From: Planctomycetota bacterium | Lineage (GTDB): Bacteria; Planctomycetota; UBA1135; GCA-002686595 | Assembly (NCBI GenBank): GCA_012959785.1 | Contig: DUCM01000021.1 | Span: 247,025 to 311,024, forward strand | Length of the DNA: 64,000 bases | Direction: 5' to 3' | Shown: one piece after another, positions 23,121 through 32,188 of the stretch | Position numbering within the stretch: position 1 is the first letter of the stretch | Layout: every line of letters starts with the position of its first letter | Made by a program: the position numbers and the translations under genes | Notes under the pieces: generated by a model | Database searches by the model: none | Seen by the model: the letters and a program-made list of their open reading frames with translations, nothing else | What the model was told of the DNA's origin: nothing

Positions 23121-24353
23121 GTGCCGTTCCCCAGTCCTTACCTTTGCCAAGCCTCGAACCTGGGCAAGTCCTATCGCGCCTACTCCGGTCCCTTGGCCCG
23201 GGCCGCCGAAGCCTTGACTCTCGGGCGACGCCGGGGACACTCCGAACATTGGGCCGTGCGCCATGTGGATCTCAATCTCGCCCGCGGCGCCGCGATTGGT
23301 CTGTGCGGCGAGAACGGAGCCGGCAAGAGCAGTCTGCTCAAGGTCCTCGCCGGCACCAGCGCGCCTTCCGAGGGCCGCTATCGCCTGGACGGCAAGGTGG
23401 CCAGCTTGCTCGAACTCGGCACGGGCTTTCACCAGGACTTCAGCGGCATCGAAAATGTCGAAATGCATGGTGTCCTGGCGGGGCACTCGCGCCGGGAAGT
23501 GCGGCGGCGCATGGACGCCATCCTCGACTTTGCGGAATTGGGTGATGCGGCCCAGGCCCCGGTTCGCACCTACTCCACCGGCATGGGCATGCGCCTGGGT
23601 TTTGCCGCTGCCCTCGGATTTGATCCCGATCTCTTGATCCTGGACGAAGTATTCGCCGTGGGGGATATGTACTTCCAGAAGAAGTGCGTCGACCGCCTGC
23701 TCGAGTTCAAGCGTGCCGGCAAGACGATCCTGTTTTGCAGCCACAGCCTGTACGACCTGCGCCAGTTGTGCGACGAAGCCCTCTGGCTCGATGGCGGTGA
23801 AGTGCGCGCCGCTGGCGAATCGAATGAAGTCACCTGCGCCTACGCTGCCTGGCAACGGGAACACATCGTCCGCGAAAACCAAAGTGGGGTAATCCGCGGC
23901 GAACCCGATTGGCCGGACATCAGCGCCGTCAGCCTGCGCTGTGCCCACACTGGCGAGCCGATCAGCCAAGCCAGCACCGGCAGCGATCTCGAACTCGTCA
24001 TCGACTGGCACAATCCCCGGCCTGCCCTGCGCAAGATTCAGATCGGCGCGACCTTCACACGCCAGGACCAAACCCTCTGCGCCGCCGCTGGCACACACCT
24101 CGAGAGTCCCGGGCCCAGGCCCGTGGAACTCGATTGCGAACGGGGCCGGGCCGTGCTCTCGCTACCCGACCTGGCCCTGCTCTCGGGCCGTTTCTGTGTG
24201 CGCGTGTATCTCTTCTGTGACCAGGGTGTCTTCCGCTACGCGGAACGGGCCCTGGACCATGAACTCGTGGTGCAAGCCGGGACGGCCGAAGTTGGCCTCG
24301 TACGCATCAACCACCACTGGAGCTTTCCCCCCAAGCATCGGACCGCAGCATGA
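23121..24353 (+). CDS. wzt: Polysaccharide export ABC ATPase with Wzt-like C-terminal domain
   Basis: A 410-residue protein. The ABC domain (about residues 10-245) has Walker A GENGAGKSS, the signature STGMGMRL and Walker B DLLILDE, with the H-loop in CSHSLYD. A further 150 residues (about 260-405) form a beta-rich domain like that of Wzt in E. coli O8/O9a, which binds the chemically capped end of the glycan before export. A methyltransferase later in the unit could make such a cap; that is inference. GTG start, 3 bp after the permease; ATGA overlap with the next gene. Confidence 0.9.
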   Translation: MPFPSPYLCQASNLGKSYRAYSGPLARAAEALTLGRRRGHSEHWAVRHVDLNLARGAAIGLCGENGAGKSSLLKVLAGTSAPSEGRYRLDGKVASLLELGTGFHQDFSGIENVEMHGVLAGHSRREVRRRMDAILDFAELGDAAQAPVRTYSTGMGMRLGFAAALGFDPDLLILDEVFAVGDMYFQKKCVDRLLEFKRAGKTILFCSHSLYDLRQLCDEALWLDGGEVRAAGESNEVTCAYAAWQREHIVRENQSGVIRGEPDWPDISAVSLRCAHTGEPISQASTGSDLELVIDWHNPRPALRKIQIGATFTRQDQTLCAAAGTHLESPGPRPVELDCERGRAVLSLPDLALLSGRFCVRVYLFCDQGVFRYAERALDHELVVQAGTAEVGLVRINHHWSFPPKHRTAA

Positions 24354-25603
24354 ACCAAACCTCCACTCGCCGCCTCTCGGCGCTCTTCGTCAACTACAAC
24401 TCCGGCACCTGGCTCTGGCGGGCGGTGGAGAGTCTGCAAATCGAATGGAAACGGGATGGACGGGATTCCGCAGACCTCGAAGTGATCGTCTGCGACAGCG
24501 GGTCCGAAGCCATTGAGAGCACCTGGTGGCGTTCCCTCGCCACCCTTGGCGCCAAAGTCGTGACTTGCGATGAGAATGTGGGTTATGCCGCAGGCTTGAA
24601 CCGGGCCTTCGAGGAGTCTTCAGGTCGGCCCCAGGATGTGGTCGCCCTTCTAAACCCCGACCTGTATTTCCTGCCGGGATCCCTGCGCCCCTTGCTGGAG
24701 CGCTTGGACGGCGAACCGGAGGTCGCCCTGGTGGCCCCGCGTTGTTTCATCGACGAAGCCCGCAGCCTGTGCCTGCCGCCCAATGAATTGCCCAGCGGTA
24801 TGCGCGAACTCTCCGACAGTATCGCGGCGCGAGTGCCCGGCTTTGGTCGGCACCTGGCCGCTAATCGTTCGAAGTCCGCCCGCGAATGGTGGGGGAGCGA
24901 GCAGCCGGTGGAGGCCGAGATGATCTCGGGCGCCTGCATGTTCCTGCGCCGTGAAGTGATATGCAGCCTGGGTTCACCGATGGATGGCGAGTATCCGCTC
25001 TACTTCGAGGATGCCGACCTTTGCGCGCGACTCTTCGCCGCGGGTTGGCGTATGGAAATGGTGCCCGAGGCCGAGGTCCTGCACCACTGGTCGCGCACGG
25101 CGGGCCCCGAGTTCCAGGGCGAAGTGGCCGAGCGCTGGACCAAGAGCCGCGAGCGCTACTTCAAGATCCACCAGGACAGCACCGGAGCGCAATGCGCCGA
25201 GGCGAGCAGGGTCTGGTTCGATCGCGCCGCTTCAATCGTCGAGCCTCAGCCGATTCACGAGTTCGTGGACCTGGGCGCACTGTCCGCTGCGCCTTGCCTG
25301 GAACTGAACGCCACGGGCAGTTATCAACTCGAGATATCCATCACGGCGCACTTCGGGCTCAGCGCCGGCGGCTTCTTCGAAGGCGAAAGCTACAGCTTTG
25401 ATGCACGCACCTGGAATTGGCTCTTTCCAGGCACCTACTTCGTGCGCGTGATCGACCGAGAGAGCGGCGCTTTGCAAGGTGCTTGGAGTTTCCAGAAGAC
25501 AAGCGCCGCGCGCTCCTGGCCTCTGGACCCGAGCTGCCTGCCCACGCCGCGCCTCCTGGCGGTCTGCGACCCGGCCGTCAATTCCCGGCAACGCGTGGGA
25601 TGA
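24350..25603 (+). CDS. Family 2 glycosyltransferase
   Basis: A 417-residue enzyme with a GT-A fold. ALFVNYNSGTWLWRAVESL begins the nucleotide-binding domain, ENVGYAAGLNRAF and LLNPDLYF carry the substrate and metal positions (DxD-like), and PLYFEDADLCARLFAAGW matches rhamnosyltransferase-type GT2 enzymes. A C-terminal part from about 285 (HEFVDLGALSAAPCLELN onward) is extra and unassigned. It is coupled by ATGA to both neighbours, in the export locus. Confidence 0.88.
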   Translation: MNQTSTRRLSALFVNYNSGTWLWRAVESLQIEWKRDGRDSADLEVIVCDSGSEAIESTWWRSLATLGAKVVTCDENVGYAAGLNRAFEESSGRPQDVVALLNPDLYFLPGSLRPLLERLDGEPEVALVAPRCFIDEARSLCLPPNELPSGMRELSDSIAARVPGFGRHLAANRSKSAREWWGSEQPVEAEMISGACMFLRREVICSLGSPMDGEYPLYFEDADLCARLFAAGWRMEMVPEAEVLHHWSRTAGPEFQGEVAERWTKSRERYFKIHQDSTGAQCAEASRVWFDRAASIVEPQPIHEFVDLGALSAAPCLELNATGSYQLEISITAHFGLSAGGFFEGESYSFDARTWNWLFPGTYFVRVIDRESGALQGAWSFQKTSAARSWPLDPSCLPTPRLLAVCDPAVNSRQRVG

Positions 25604-26274
25604 AGAAGGCCCGGCGTATACTTGTCTTCGCTCCCCACGGCGACGATGAATTGATCGGTTGCGGGGGAACGCTGGCCTGCTTTGTGGAAGCCGGAGCAGA
25701 GGTGCGCGTGGTGGTGGTCTTCGACGGCGCCGCGGGCGATCCCGAAGGGCGTTTTGCTGCGGAGGGCTATGTGGCTCAGCGCGAAGCCGAAGCGCGCCGC
25801 GGTGGTGCTCATCTGGGGCTCAGGGACTACGAGTTCTGGCGGCTGCCTGAAGGGCACACGCTCGCTGACGGGCAACTCGAAGAGTACATCCCGCTTGTGG
25901 AGCAGGCGGCAGAGGAGTTCAAGCCCGATCTAGTGCTCGTGGCCTGGCCCGGCGAGGCCCACCCGGACCACGCCGGTTTGGCGCGGGTGATCGAACTCTG
26001 GAGCAAGAGAGCGAGGCCGAGCTGTGAAATCTGGGGCTACGAAGTCTGGTCAGCCCTGGCGCCCGATCTGCTCATTGATGTCGCCGCGACCTGGCCCTTG
26101 AAGCTGGCGGCGTTGCGCGAGCACCGCACCCAGAGCGCCTATGGCGACCTCGCAGCATGGAGCAAACAGAACGCGTTCCGCCGCGGAGCCTTGCCCGTCG
26201 AGGCTTTCATGCGTCTCGGCGAGGGCGCGCAGGGCGGTCTTCAAGAAAACACCCATACCCAATCTATTCGATGA
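25600..26274 (+). CDS. PIG-L/LmbE-family deacetylase
   Basis: A 224-residue enzyme. ATG 25600 (ATGA with the previous gene) gives MKKARRILVFAPHGDDELIG, with the zinc motif PHGDDE at residues 12-17. The second zinc ligand is in HPDHAG near 121-126. The family removes N-acetyl groups from amino sugars, often on lipid carriers or small thiols. Placed among glycosyltransferases it most likely deacetylates a HexNAc in the glycan. The substrate cannot be read from sequence. Confidence 0.88.
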   Translation: MKKARRILVFAPHGDDELIGCGGTLACFVEAGAEVRVVVVFDGAAGDPEGRFAAEGYVAQREAEARRGGAHLGLRDYEFWRLPEGHTLADGQLEEYIPLVEQAAEEFKPDLVLVAWPGEAHPDHAGLARVIELWSKRARPSCEIWGYEVWSALAPDLLIDVAATWPLKLAALREHRTQSAYGDLAAWSKQNAFRRGALPVEAFMRLGEGAQGGLQENTHTQSIR

Positions 26275-27521
26275 AAATCCTTCTGATTTGTGCTTCCTAC
26301 CCGCCCGAGTTTCAGGGCGGCACCGAGGTTGTCGTGAAAGCCGAGGCCCGGTCGCTACTGGCCGCAGGCTATTCCGTGCAGGTCGTCACCGGTTCCAACG
26401 AGGTTTACGAAGCCGGTGTCGTTTGCGAGGAGTGTGTTGACGGCGTGCAGGTCCTGCGGCTCTCGCGCACCGCCGAGGAAGCCCTGGCCGCCGATTGGAT
26501 TCACCCCCGGCTCACCGATCTCGTCCTGCGCGAGGCGCGCGACTGTGATCTCGTACACCTGCACCACTGGTCGTCGATTTCCGGCGACCTCGTGCGCCGC
26601 TTGTCGCCCTTGGTACCCGTGGTGGTTAGCCTGCACGATCACTTCGCGAGCTGTCCACGCTTCTTCCGTACGCCATCGCCAGGGATCACCTGTCCGCCCC
26701 CGGGGAGTGTTGACAATTGCGCCGACTGCGTGGCAGACGCCGTGCCTGAGCTTTCGCGAGGGGCCCTGGTGAACCTCCTGGAAGAGCGCACAACGAGCTA
26801 TCGAGCCGAACTGGCCGCTGCCGCCGAAGTCATCGCTCCCAGCGAGCATGTGCGCGATTGCCTGGCCCGCGAACTGGGGATCAGCTCGGCCACCTGGCGC
26901 GTGGTGCCCCATGGCCTGTGCCGTGAATTCGCCTCGCAGACCCGCGAAGGATCCAGGGCCGGGCCCCTCTCGGTGTTGCACTTCGGCAATCGTTCGCGGA
27001 TCAAGGGCAGCTTGGATCTCGTGCGTGCCCTATCTCACGAAAGCGGCATCAAGTTGGTCTTGGCTGGCCGCGAGGTCGAGCCGGGCTTTGATGACCTCCT
27101 GCGCCAGGAAGCAGGCTCCCTCGATCTCGAAATCCACGGCAGTTACGGGGCTAGCGACTTGCGCCGCCTGGCGCGCAGCGCCGACCTCGCCGCCTTTCCC
27201 TCGCAGGCCTTTGAGAGCTACGGCTTGGTGGTGGAGGAGGCCCTGGCCCTGGGCTTGCCCGTCTGGGTCTCCGACCGCGGCGCCCTGCCCGAGGTTCTCG
27301 CGCGGGCTGCGCGTTTCGGTTGCCTGCCCGGCGGCGTGCTGCCGGCCGAAAACCCGCGCGCATGGCGGGATGCCCTGCGGGAGCTTGTGAAGGACCCCGA
27401 CAAGCTGCAAGATGCCATCGCGCGCGTTCCCCCGAGCGTGCGGACCGCAGCACAGGCCACGGGCGACCTACTCGACATCTTCCGACCACTCACTACCCGA
27501 TCCAATACTCCGAGTCCGTGA
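26271..27521 (+). CDS. Family 4 glycosyltransferase with four-cysteine insert
   Basis: A 416-residue GT-B enzyme; ATG 26271 overlaps the previous stop (ATGA). MKILLICASYPPEFQGGTEV is the typical N-terminus. The C-terminal domain has FGNRSRIKGSLDLVRA and FPSQAFESYGLVVEEALALG with the retaining GT4 Glu. In the acceptor domain, after HDHFAS, four cysteines are spaced C-x12-C-x8-C-x2-C. The same insert occurs in the GT4 genes at 43314 and 44716 and may bind zinc. GTGA overlap with the next gene. Confidence 0.88.
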   Translation: MKILLICASYPPEFQGGTEVVVKAEARSLLAAGYSVQVVTGSNEVYEAGVVCEECVDGVQVLRLSRTAEEALAADWIHPRLTDLVLREARDCDLVHLHHWSSISGDLVRRLSPLVPVVVSLHDHFASCPRFFRTPSPGITCPPPGSVDNCADCVADAVPELSRGALVNLLEERTTSYRAELAAAAEVIAPSEHVRDCLARELGISSATWRVVPHGLCREFASQTREGSRAGPLSVLHFGNRSRIKGSLDLVRALSHESGIKLVLAGREVEPGFDDLLRQEAGSLDLEIHGSYGASDLRRLARSADLAAFPSQAFESYGLVVEEALALGLPVWVSDRGALPEVLARAARFGCLPGGVLPAENPRAWRDALRELVKDPDKLQDAIARVPPSVRTAAQATGDLLDIFRPLTTRSNTPSP

Positions 27522-29134
27522 ACGACGCCTATCCTCCGCTCCTGGACCCGACCGATCTCCCCAGCCGCGTGCTGTGCATCGCGCCGCACCCGGACGACGA
27601 GGTGATCGCTTGCGGAGGGCAACTGGCCTTTCACGCCCAGCGCGGAGATCGTGTTTGCGTACTGGTCTTGACCGATGGGGGAGACGCGGAGCTACGCGAA
27701 ACCGAATGCCGCGCGGGGCTTCTGGAGTTGGGGGTCAGTGAGGTCATCTTCGCGGGCTTTCGCGATGGCGCCCTGGGAGAGGCTGCCGGACTCGATCAGC
27801 GCCTCAGGGCAGAAATCGAGGACTTCGAACCCAGCTTGGTCTACGCGCCTTCTCCCTTCGAGCTGCACCGCGATCACCGTGCCGCCTTTCGCTCCGTGGC
27901 GCGGGTGCTCCAGACGCGAGAGGATCTGCGTTGCCTCTTCTGGGGGCTCAACAGTCCTGTGCCCCGAGATGTGCTCTTCGACACGACGCGCTACATCGAG
28001 TGCAAGCGCCGGGCCCTCGTTGCCCACGCCAGCCAGAACGGTGGCGGCCTGCTGGTGCAAAAGGCCCTGGCCCTCGACGCCGCAGCGACCATTAATGTCG
28101 ACGATACCAGGGTGTTGGCCCTGGAAGCCTTCGCCGACAAACGCGGCGCGCAAATTGCCGCCTGGGGCGCGCGGGCCGCCAACTTGGTGGAGGTCTCCAG
28201 CGACTTTGCTGGCCTGCCGCGCACCACGGCGGTTTTGACTTCGTTCAACAAGTGCGACGACCTGCGCGAAAACCTGGCAGCCATTTTTCGCCAAAGCCTG
28301 CCCTTCGCCGCGGTGGTTGTGGTGGACAACGCTTCGAAGGATGGCTCCCAGGCCATGATCGAGGAAGAGTTTCCCGGCGTCGACCTGATCGTCATGCCCA
28401 GCCCGGAGTACGGGGCCTGTGAAACTTTCAACCTGGGGTTTGCCAGTGCCCGCACACCGCTGATCGCCATTCTGGACGACGACATCGTCATGCCCGAGGA
28501 CTGGTTGGAGAAGGCCACCAGGCGACTGGTGCAGGAACCGGACAGCACCGCCATCGTATCGACCAAAGTCGTTGAGCCGGGCATGCCCGAGAGCTACAAG
28601 CAGTCCCCAGCGGTGAATAGCGAACGCTACATGTCGACCTTTCGCGGCTGTGCTTCCCTGGCGCGCGCAGGAGCATTGCGCGAGGCAGGTTTTTATGATG
28701 CGCGCCTGTTCATCTACGGCAACGAGCGCGACTTGACCTGTCGGCTATTGAATCTCGGCTTCCGCGTCTTGCAGTTTCCCGGAGCGGAGGTCTTTCACAA
28801 GACGCCCTTTGGCATCAAGCCCGGACCGCGCAGCCTCTACTTCCACGCCCGCAATGCCTGGCTGACCATGTTCAAGTACGCGCCCGCCTGGGACCTCGTG
28901 CGTTTACCATTCTTGGTGTTGAAGAAGGTCGTTTTGCGCGACGCGAGCTCCGAGGCTTCCGGCACAGTGAGCGATGCGGTGGGGACGATCGGTATCGGGG
29001 CTTCCCTGCGCGAAACCCCAGGCGCCCTGGGCATCGTGGTCAAGGCGGCCTTCTCCGTGCTTTGGAATCTGCCCTACTGCCTGAAGCACCGCCAGGTCGT
29101 GCGGCACCCTGACTTCGAGCTGCCACTCCAATGA
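27518..29134 (+). CDS. Fused PIG-L deacetylase and family 2 glycosyltransferase
   Basis: A 538-residue, two-domain protein. Residues about 1-225 are a PIG-L deacetylase (IAPHPDDEV at 21-29, second zinc site HRDH near 118-121). Residues about 230-535 are a GT2 domain (TAVLTSFNKCDDLRENL, VVVDNASKDGS, the DxD-type AILDDDIVMPEDW near 317, and NERDLTCRLLNLGF). No stop or frameshift separates the domains in the sequence given. A single polypeptide could deacetylate a sugar and extend or use it. GTG start overlaps the previous TGA; ATGA overlap with the following GT2. Confidence 0.88.
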   Translation: MNDAYPPLLDPTDLPSRVLCIAPHPDDEVIACGGQLAFHAQRGDRVCVLVLTDGGDAELRETECRAGLLELGVSEVIFAGFRDGALGEAAGLDQRLRAEIEDFEPSLVYAPSPFELHRDHRAAFRSVARVLQTREDLRCLFWGLNSPVPRDVLFDTTRYIECKRRALVAHASQNGGGLLVQKALALDAAATINVDDTRVLALEAFADKRGAQIAAWGARAANLVEVSSDFAGLPRTTAVLTSFNKCDDLRENLAAIFRQSLPFAAVVVVDNASKDGSQAMIEEEFPGVDLIVMPSPEYGACETFNLGFASARTPLIAILDDDIVMPEDWLEKATRRLVQEPDSTAIVSTKVVEPGMPESYKQSPAVNSERYMSTFRGCASLARAGALREAGFYDARLFIYGNERDLTCRLLNLGFRVLQFPGAEVFHKTPFGIKPGPRSLYFHARNAWLTMFKYAPAWDLVRLPFLVLKKVVLRDASSEASGTVSDAVGTIGIGASLRETPGALGIVVKAAFSVLWNLPYCLKHRQVVRHPDFELPLQ

Positions 29135-30186
29135 GCGTCACCGTCGTCGTCTGCAACTACAACGGGAAGCAGCACTTGCCCCATTGCCTGGGCGCCCTGC
29201 GGGAATTGAAAGGGGATATCGCCGAGGTGCTCGTGGTGGACAACGCATCCACCGACGGGAGCTGCGCGCTGATCGAGGAGAGTTACCCCGAGGTGCGGCT
29301 GATCGCCCGCGAGGACAACCCCGGCCCCCCGCGTGCGCGCAACCTGGGCCTCGAGGAAGCTCGCACGCGTTGGGTTCTGGCCATCGATAACGACGCCATC
29401 TTGCCCCCGGACACCTTGCTCGAGTTGCTCGCCGCTGCCGAGCAGACCGGCGCAGTCCTGGTGCAACCGCGCAGCGTCTTCGCGGACGACACCAGCCGCG
29501 TGCACTACGACGGCGGCTGGTTCCACTTCGCCGGGCTGATCTCCCTGCGCAACTTCTATGTTCCCCTGCGAGAAGCCGAGGGTCAGGGGCGCGTGGAGGT
29601 CGACTGCGCGATTTCGATGTGTTTGCTCATGAACCGCGAGCGCGTGCTCGAGTTTGGCGGCTACGACGAGGGCTACTTCATCCTCTTCGAGGACCTGGAC
29701 CTCTCCTACCGCCTGCGCATGGCGGGGGAGCGCATTGTTTCGGTAGAGAATGTGGTGGTTGAGCACCGAGCCGGCACGCCGGGGGTGTCTTTTCGTGAGG
29801 GGGCGCACTACCCCTCCTCACGGGTCTTCCTGCATTCGCGAAACCGCTGGCAGTTGCTCTTCAAGTGCTGGTCCGCCAGGGCTCTCATCCTGGCGTCGCC
29901 CGGTTTGGTTGTGTACGAGGCCGCCAGTCTCGCCTTCGCCATAAGACACGGCCACCTCGGGCCCTGGTTGCGGGGCAAGTGGGCCTTTCTGGAGCGACTG
30001 CCTGCGCTCTTTCGCGCGCGCCACGCTGTGCAGCGCACGCGCTGCCTGCGCGATCGCGAACTCCTGGTGGCCGGGCCCCTGACCGTGACGCCCGACGCGG
30101 CCGCGGGCGGGACGGGACAGCGCGCTTTGGCCTGGCTCAACAGTTCGTTGACTTGTTGGTGGAAGCTTGTGAGTCGTTTCGCATGA
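29131..30186 (+). CDS. Family 2 glycosyltransferase
   Basis: A 351-residue GT-A enzyme: SVTVVVCNYNGKQHLPHCL at the start, VVDNASTDGSC, DNPGPPRARNLGL, the metal-binding AIDNDAILPP and FILFEDLDLSYRLRMAG. The C-terminal 90 residues are hydrophobic-basic (LILASPGLVVYEAASLAFAI) and may lie on the membrane. ATGA overlaps on both sides place it in the same coupled chain as the deacetylases and the methyltransferase. Confidence 0.9.
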   Translation: MSVTVVVCNYNGKQHLPHCLGALRELKGDIAEVLVVDNASTDGSCALIEESYPEVRLIAREDNPGPPRARNLGLEEARTRWVLAIDNDAILPPDTLLELLAAAEQTGAVLVQPRSVFADDTSRVHYDGGWFHFAGLISLRNFYVPLREAEGQGRVEVDCAISMCLLMNRERVLEFGGYDEGYFILFEDLDLSYRLRMAGERIVSVENVVVEHRAGTPGVSFREGAHYPSSRVFLHSRNRWQLLFKCWSARALILASPGLVVYEAASLAFAIRHGHLGPWLRGKWAFLERLPALFRARHAVQRTRCLRDRELLVAGPLTVTPDAAAGGTGQRALAWLNSSLTCWWKLVSRFA

Positions 30187-30965
30187 GTGCAGGCAGCGAC
30201 AGCCGCGGCAAGGACTTGAAGCAGGCTCTGGGGCTGACCGAATCGGTCGAGTCCAAGCACTTCGAGGCCCAGGGCACCCTGGGCCGCATGGACAACTATT
30301 ACCGTTGGATCTTGGGCACCTTCGGCGACTCCGTCGGCCAGCGCGTCTGGGACGCGGGAGCCGGAGTGGGGCATGTGACCGAGCTGCTGCGGGCGCGGGC
30401 CGAGTTTGTCCTTGCCAGCGAGTTTACAGAGCGCAACCTGGCCTGCTTGCGGGATCGTTTCGCCGGCTGCGACGGGGTGCAGGTGGAGTTCTGCGATCTC
30501 TCCAGCGATGAAGCCCTGGATCTGGTACGACACAGACTGGACACCATCGTGACCCTGGATGTCCTGGAACACATCGAGGATGACGGCGCTGCCCTGGCGC
30601 GCTACTTTCAGATTCTCGAACCGGGTGGCGCCCTCTTGGTCAAGGTCCCTGCCCACAAGTTTCTCTATGGCACCGTGGATGAAGCCTCGCTGCACTTTCG
30701 GCGCTACGCCAGAGCGGAGCTGCGCACCAAACTCGAAGCGACGGGCTTTGTGGTCGAGAAGATCCACCACATGAACATGGCAGCCACCTTGCCGTACTTT
30801 CTAAAGGGCCGCGTGCTCAAGAAACAGAGCAACTTCTCGGACACTATCGACCAGGGCAAGCTGGGCTTCTACAACAAGCTCATGCCGCTCCTGGAGGGCC
30901 TCGAGAAGATCCTGCCCACGCCCTTTGGCCTGAGTCTCGTGGCCGTGGCGCGCAAGCCCCGCTGA
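30183..30965 (+). CDS. SAM-dependent methyltransferase
   Basis: A 260-residue class I methyltransferase; ATG 30183 overlaps the GT2 stop (ATGA). Motif I is VWDAGAGVGHVTELL near residue 54. TIVTLDVLEHIEDD near 120 and LEPGGALLVKVPA follow. The C-terminal HFRRYARAELRTKLEATGF is common in enzymes acting on sugar chains or lipids. As the last gene of the coupled chain it could add the terminal methyl group recognised by the Wzt-like domain; this is inference from known O-antigen systems. Confidence 0.82.
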   Translation: MSAGSDSRGKDLKQALGLTESVESKHFEAQGTLGRMDNYYRWILGTFGDSVGQRVWDAGAGVGHVTELLRARAEFVLASEFTERNLACLRDRFAGCDGVQVEFCDLSSDEALDLVRHRLDTIVTLDVLEHIEDDGAALARYFQILEPGGALLVKVPAHKFLYGTVDEASLHFRRYARAELRTKLEATGFVVEKIHHMNMAATLPYFLKGRVLKKQSNFSDTIDQGKLGFYNKLMPLLEGLEKILPTPFGLSLVAVARKPR

Positions 30966-30992
30966 GAAAAAAGGGCGCCAGCCCAAAGCAGA

Positions 30993-31020
30993 CCGCGCCG
31001 CCAGCGCGGCGTGGGGAGTT
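30993..31020 (+). terminator. Weak terminator-like hairpin after the glycan gene chain
   Basis: CCGCGC/GCGCGG (30993-30998 and 31004-31009) with a 5-nt loop is followed by CGTGGGGAGTTTT. The stem is short and the T run is only four and displaced, so read-through to the AlgJ-like gene is likely. Confidence 0.25.
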
Positions 31021-31095
31021 TTGCCGCAGAAGGGCTCTACAAGGTGGGGTGAGGGTTTGACTCGGCGCTCCCCGAGCGCCACCATTCTGTTCTCC

Positions 31096-32181
31096 ATGGC
31101 TTTCTTCTTCCCTTCTGCTGCGGTGAGACGACGACTCCTTCTCATGCTGCTGGCGATCGCCGCCTTCGTGCCAGTTTCCCGGCTCATGGGCAGCCTCACG
31201 CCCAGGCCCATCAAGTACGGCGTGCGCGCCAAGTGGGCATGGTGGGACGAGCACAGGCAGGACTTTGAAGTGCTCTTCGTGGGTTCGAGCGCCACGGCCT
31301 ATGGCCTGGTGCCCGGTGTTTTCGACCAGTCCCTGGCCGCCCGCGGCCACCCTCTGCGATCATTCAACTTCGGTATCGGTGGCATGACCGGCTTCGAAGC
31401 CGATCACATGGTGCGTCAAGTCCTCGCCGATCCGCCGCCGAGTTTGCGCTACCTGTTTATCGAGGTTTCCGACTGGAGCCCGCGAGTCTATCCCGGCAAG
31501 TTTGTCTACTCGCCGCGCATGGTCTACTGGCACACGCCCGAGATGACTCTGGACGCGTTGCGCGCCTGCCTGACCGTTGCGGAGCCCACGCAGGGCAAGG
31601 ACTGGAGGCCGCGCTCGGCGGCCTATCACGGCGAACTCTTCCTGCGCAAGCAGACAGGGGAGGGCCAGGGCGAGTTTACCGTGCGCGCCCTCTTGGGTCG
31701 CGACTCCGAGGAGGTCCTGCCTGGCGCAGAGGACCTCGAGCGCCTGCACGGCTACACCGATCTCGATGTCATCGGCACAGAGGAATGGGCCATGCACCGC
31801 GAGCGTTTCCTGGCCAGCTTCGATGCCTACACCAACAGGGCCAAGGCTCTGCCCGGCGGCAACGCGGCACCTATCCCTGTCTCTGGCCACTATCAGGTGC
31901 GTTGGTTCGAACAACAAATCGCCGCTGCCCGGGCTGCTGGCGTGCAGCCGATTTTCTACTACGCGCCGCGTCTGGCCTCGGCGCCCCTGGCCTATCGGCT
32001 GCACGAAGCCGGCGTCCTGCCGGTCTTCTTCGGCTACAACCAGCCCGATCGCTATCCTCAGCTCTATCGCTTTCAGAGTCGTTTTGACGAGAACCATCTC
32101 TCGCGCCGTGGCGCTGACTTGTTCTCAGGCCTAATCGCCAATGACTTCGCCGACTACCTCGACAACCTGACAGGAGAGTAG
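31096..32181 (+). CDS. SGNH/AlgJ-like protein, probable O-acetylation partner
   Basis: A 361-residue protein with an N-terminal TM helix (about residues 10-27, RRRLLLMLLAIAAFVPV). The extracytoplasmic domain begins with VLFVGSSATAYGL near residue 60 (a GxSxxxxG-type block) and ends with DENHLSRRGADLF near 331, placing Asp and His where SGNH esterases have them. AlgJ/AlgX-type proteins take acetyl groups from a membrane-bound acyltransferase and pass them to exported sugars. The next gene is such an MBOAT, 7 bp downstream. ATG 31096 was preferred because it directly precedes the basic-hydrophobic signal. Confidence 0.7.
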   Translation: MAFFFPSAAVRRRLLLMLLAIAAFVPVSRLMGSLTPRPIKYGVRAKWAWWDEHRQDFEVLFVGSSATAYGLVPGVFDQSLAARGHPLRSFNFGIGGMTGFEADHMVRQVLADPPPSLRYLFIEVSDWSPRVYPGKFVYSPRMVYWHTPEMTLDALRACLTVAEPTQGKDWRPRSAAYHGELFLRKQTGEGQGEFTVRALLGRDSEEVLPGAEDLERLHGYTDLDVIGTEEWAMHRERFLASFDAYTNRAKALPGGNAAPIPVSGHYQVRWFEQQIAAARAAGVQPIFYYAPRLASAPLAYRLHEAGVLPVFFGYNQPDRYPQLYRFQSRFDENHLSRRGADLFSGLIANDFADYLDNLTGE

Positions 32182-32188
32182 AACCAGC

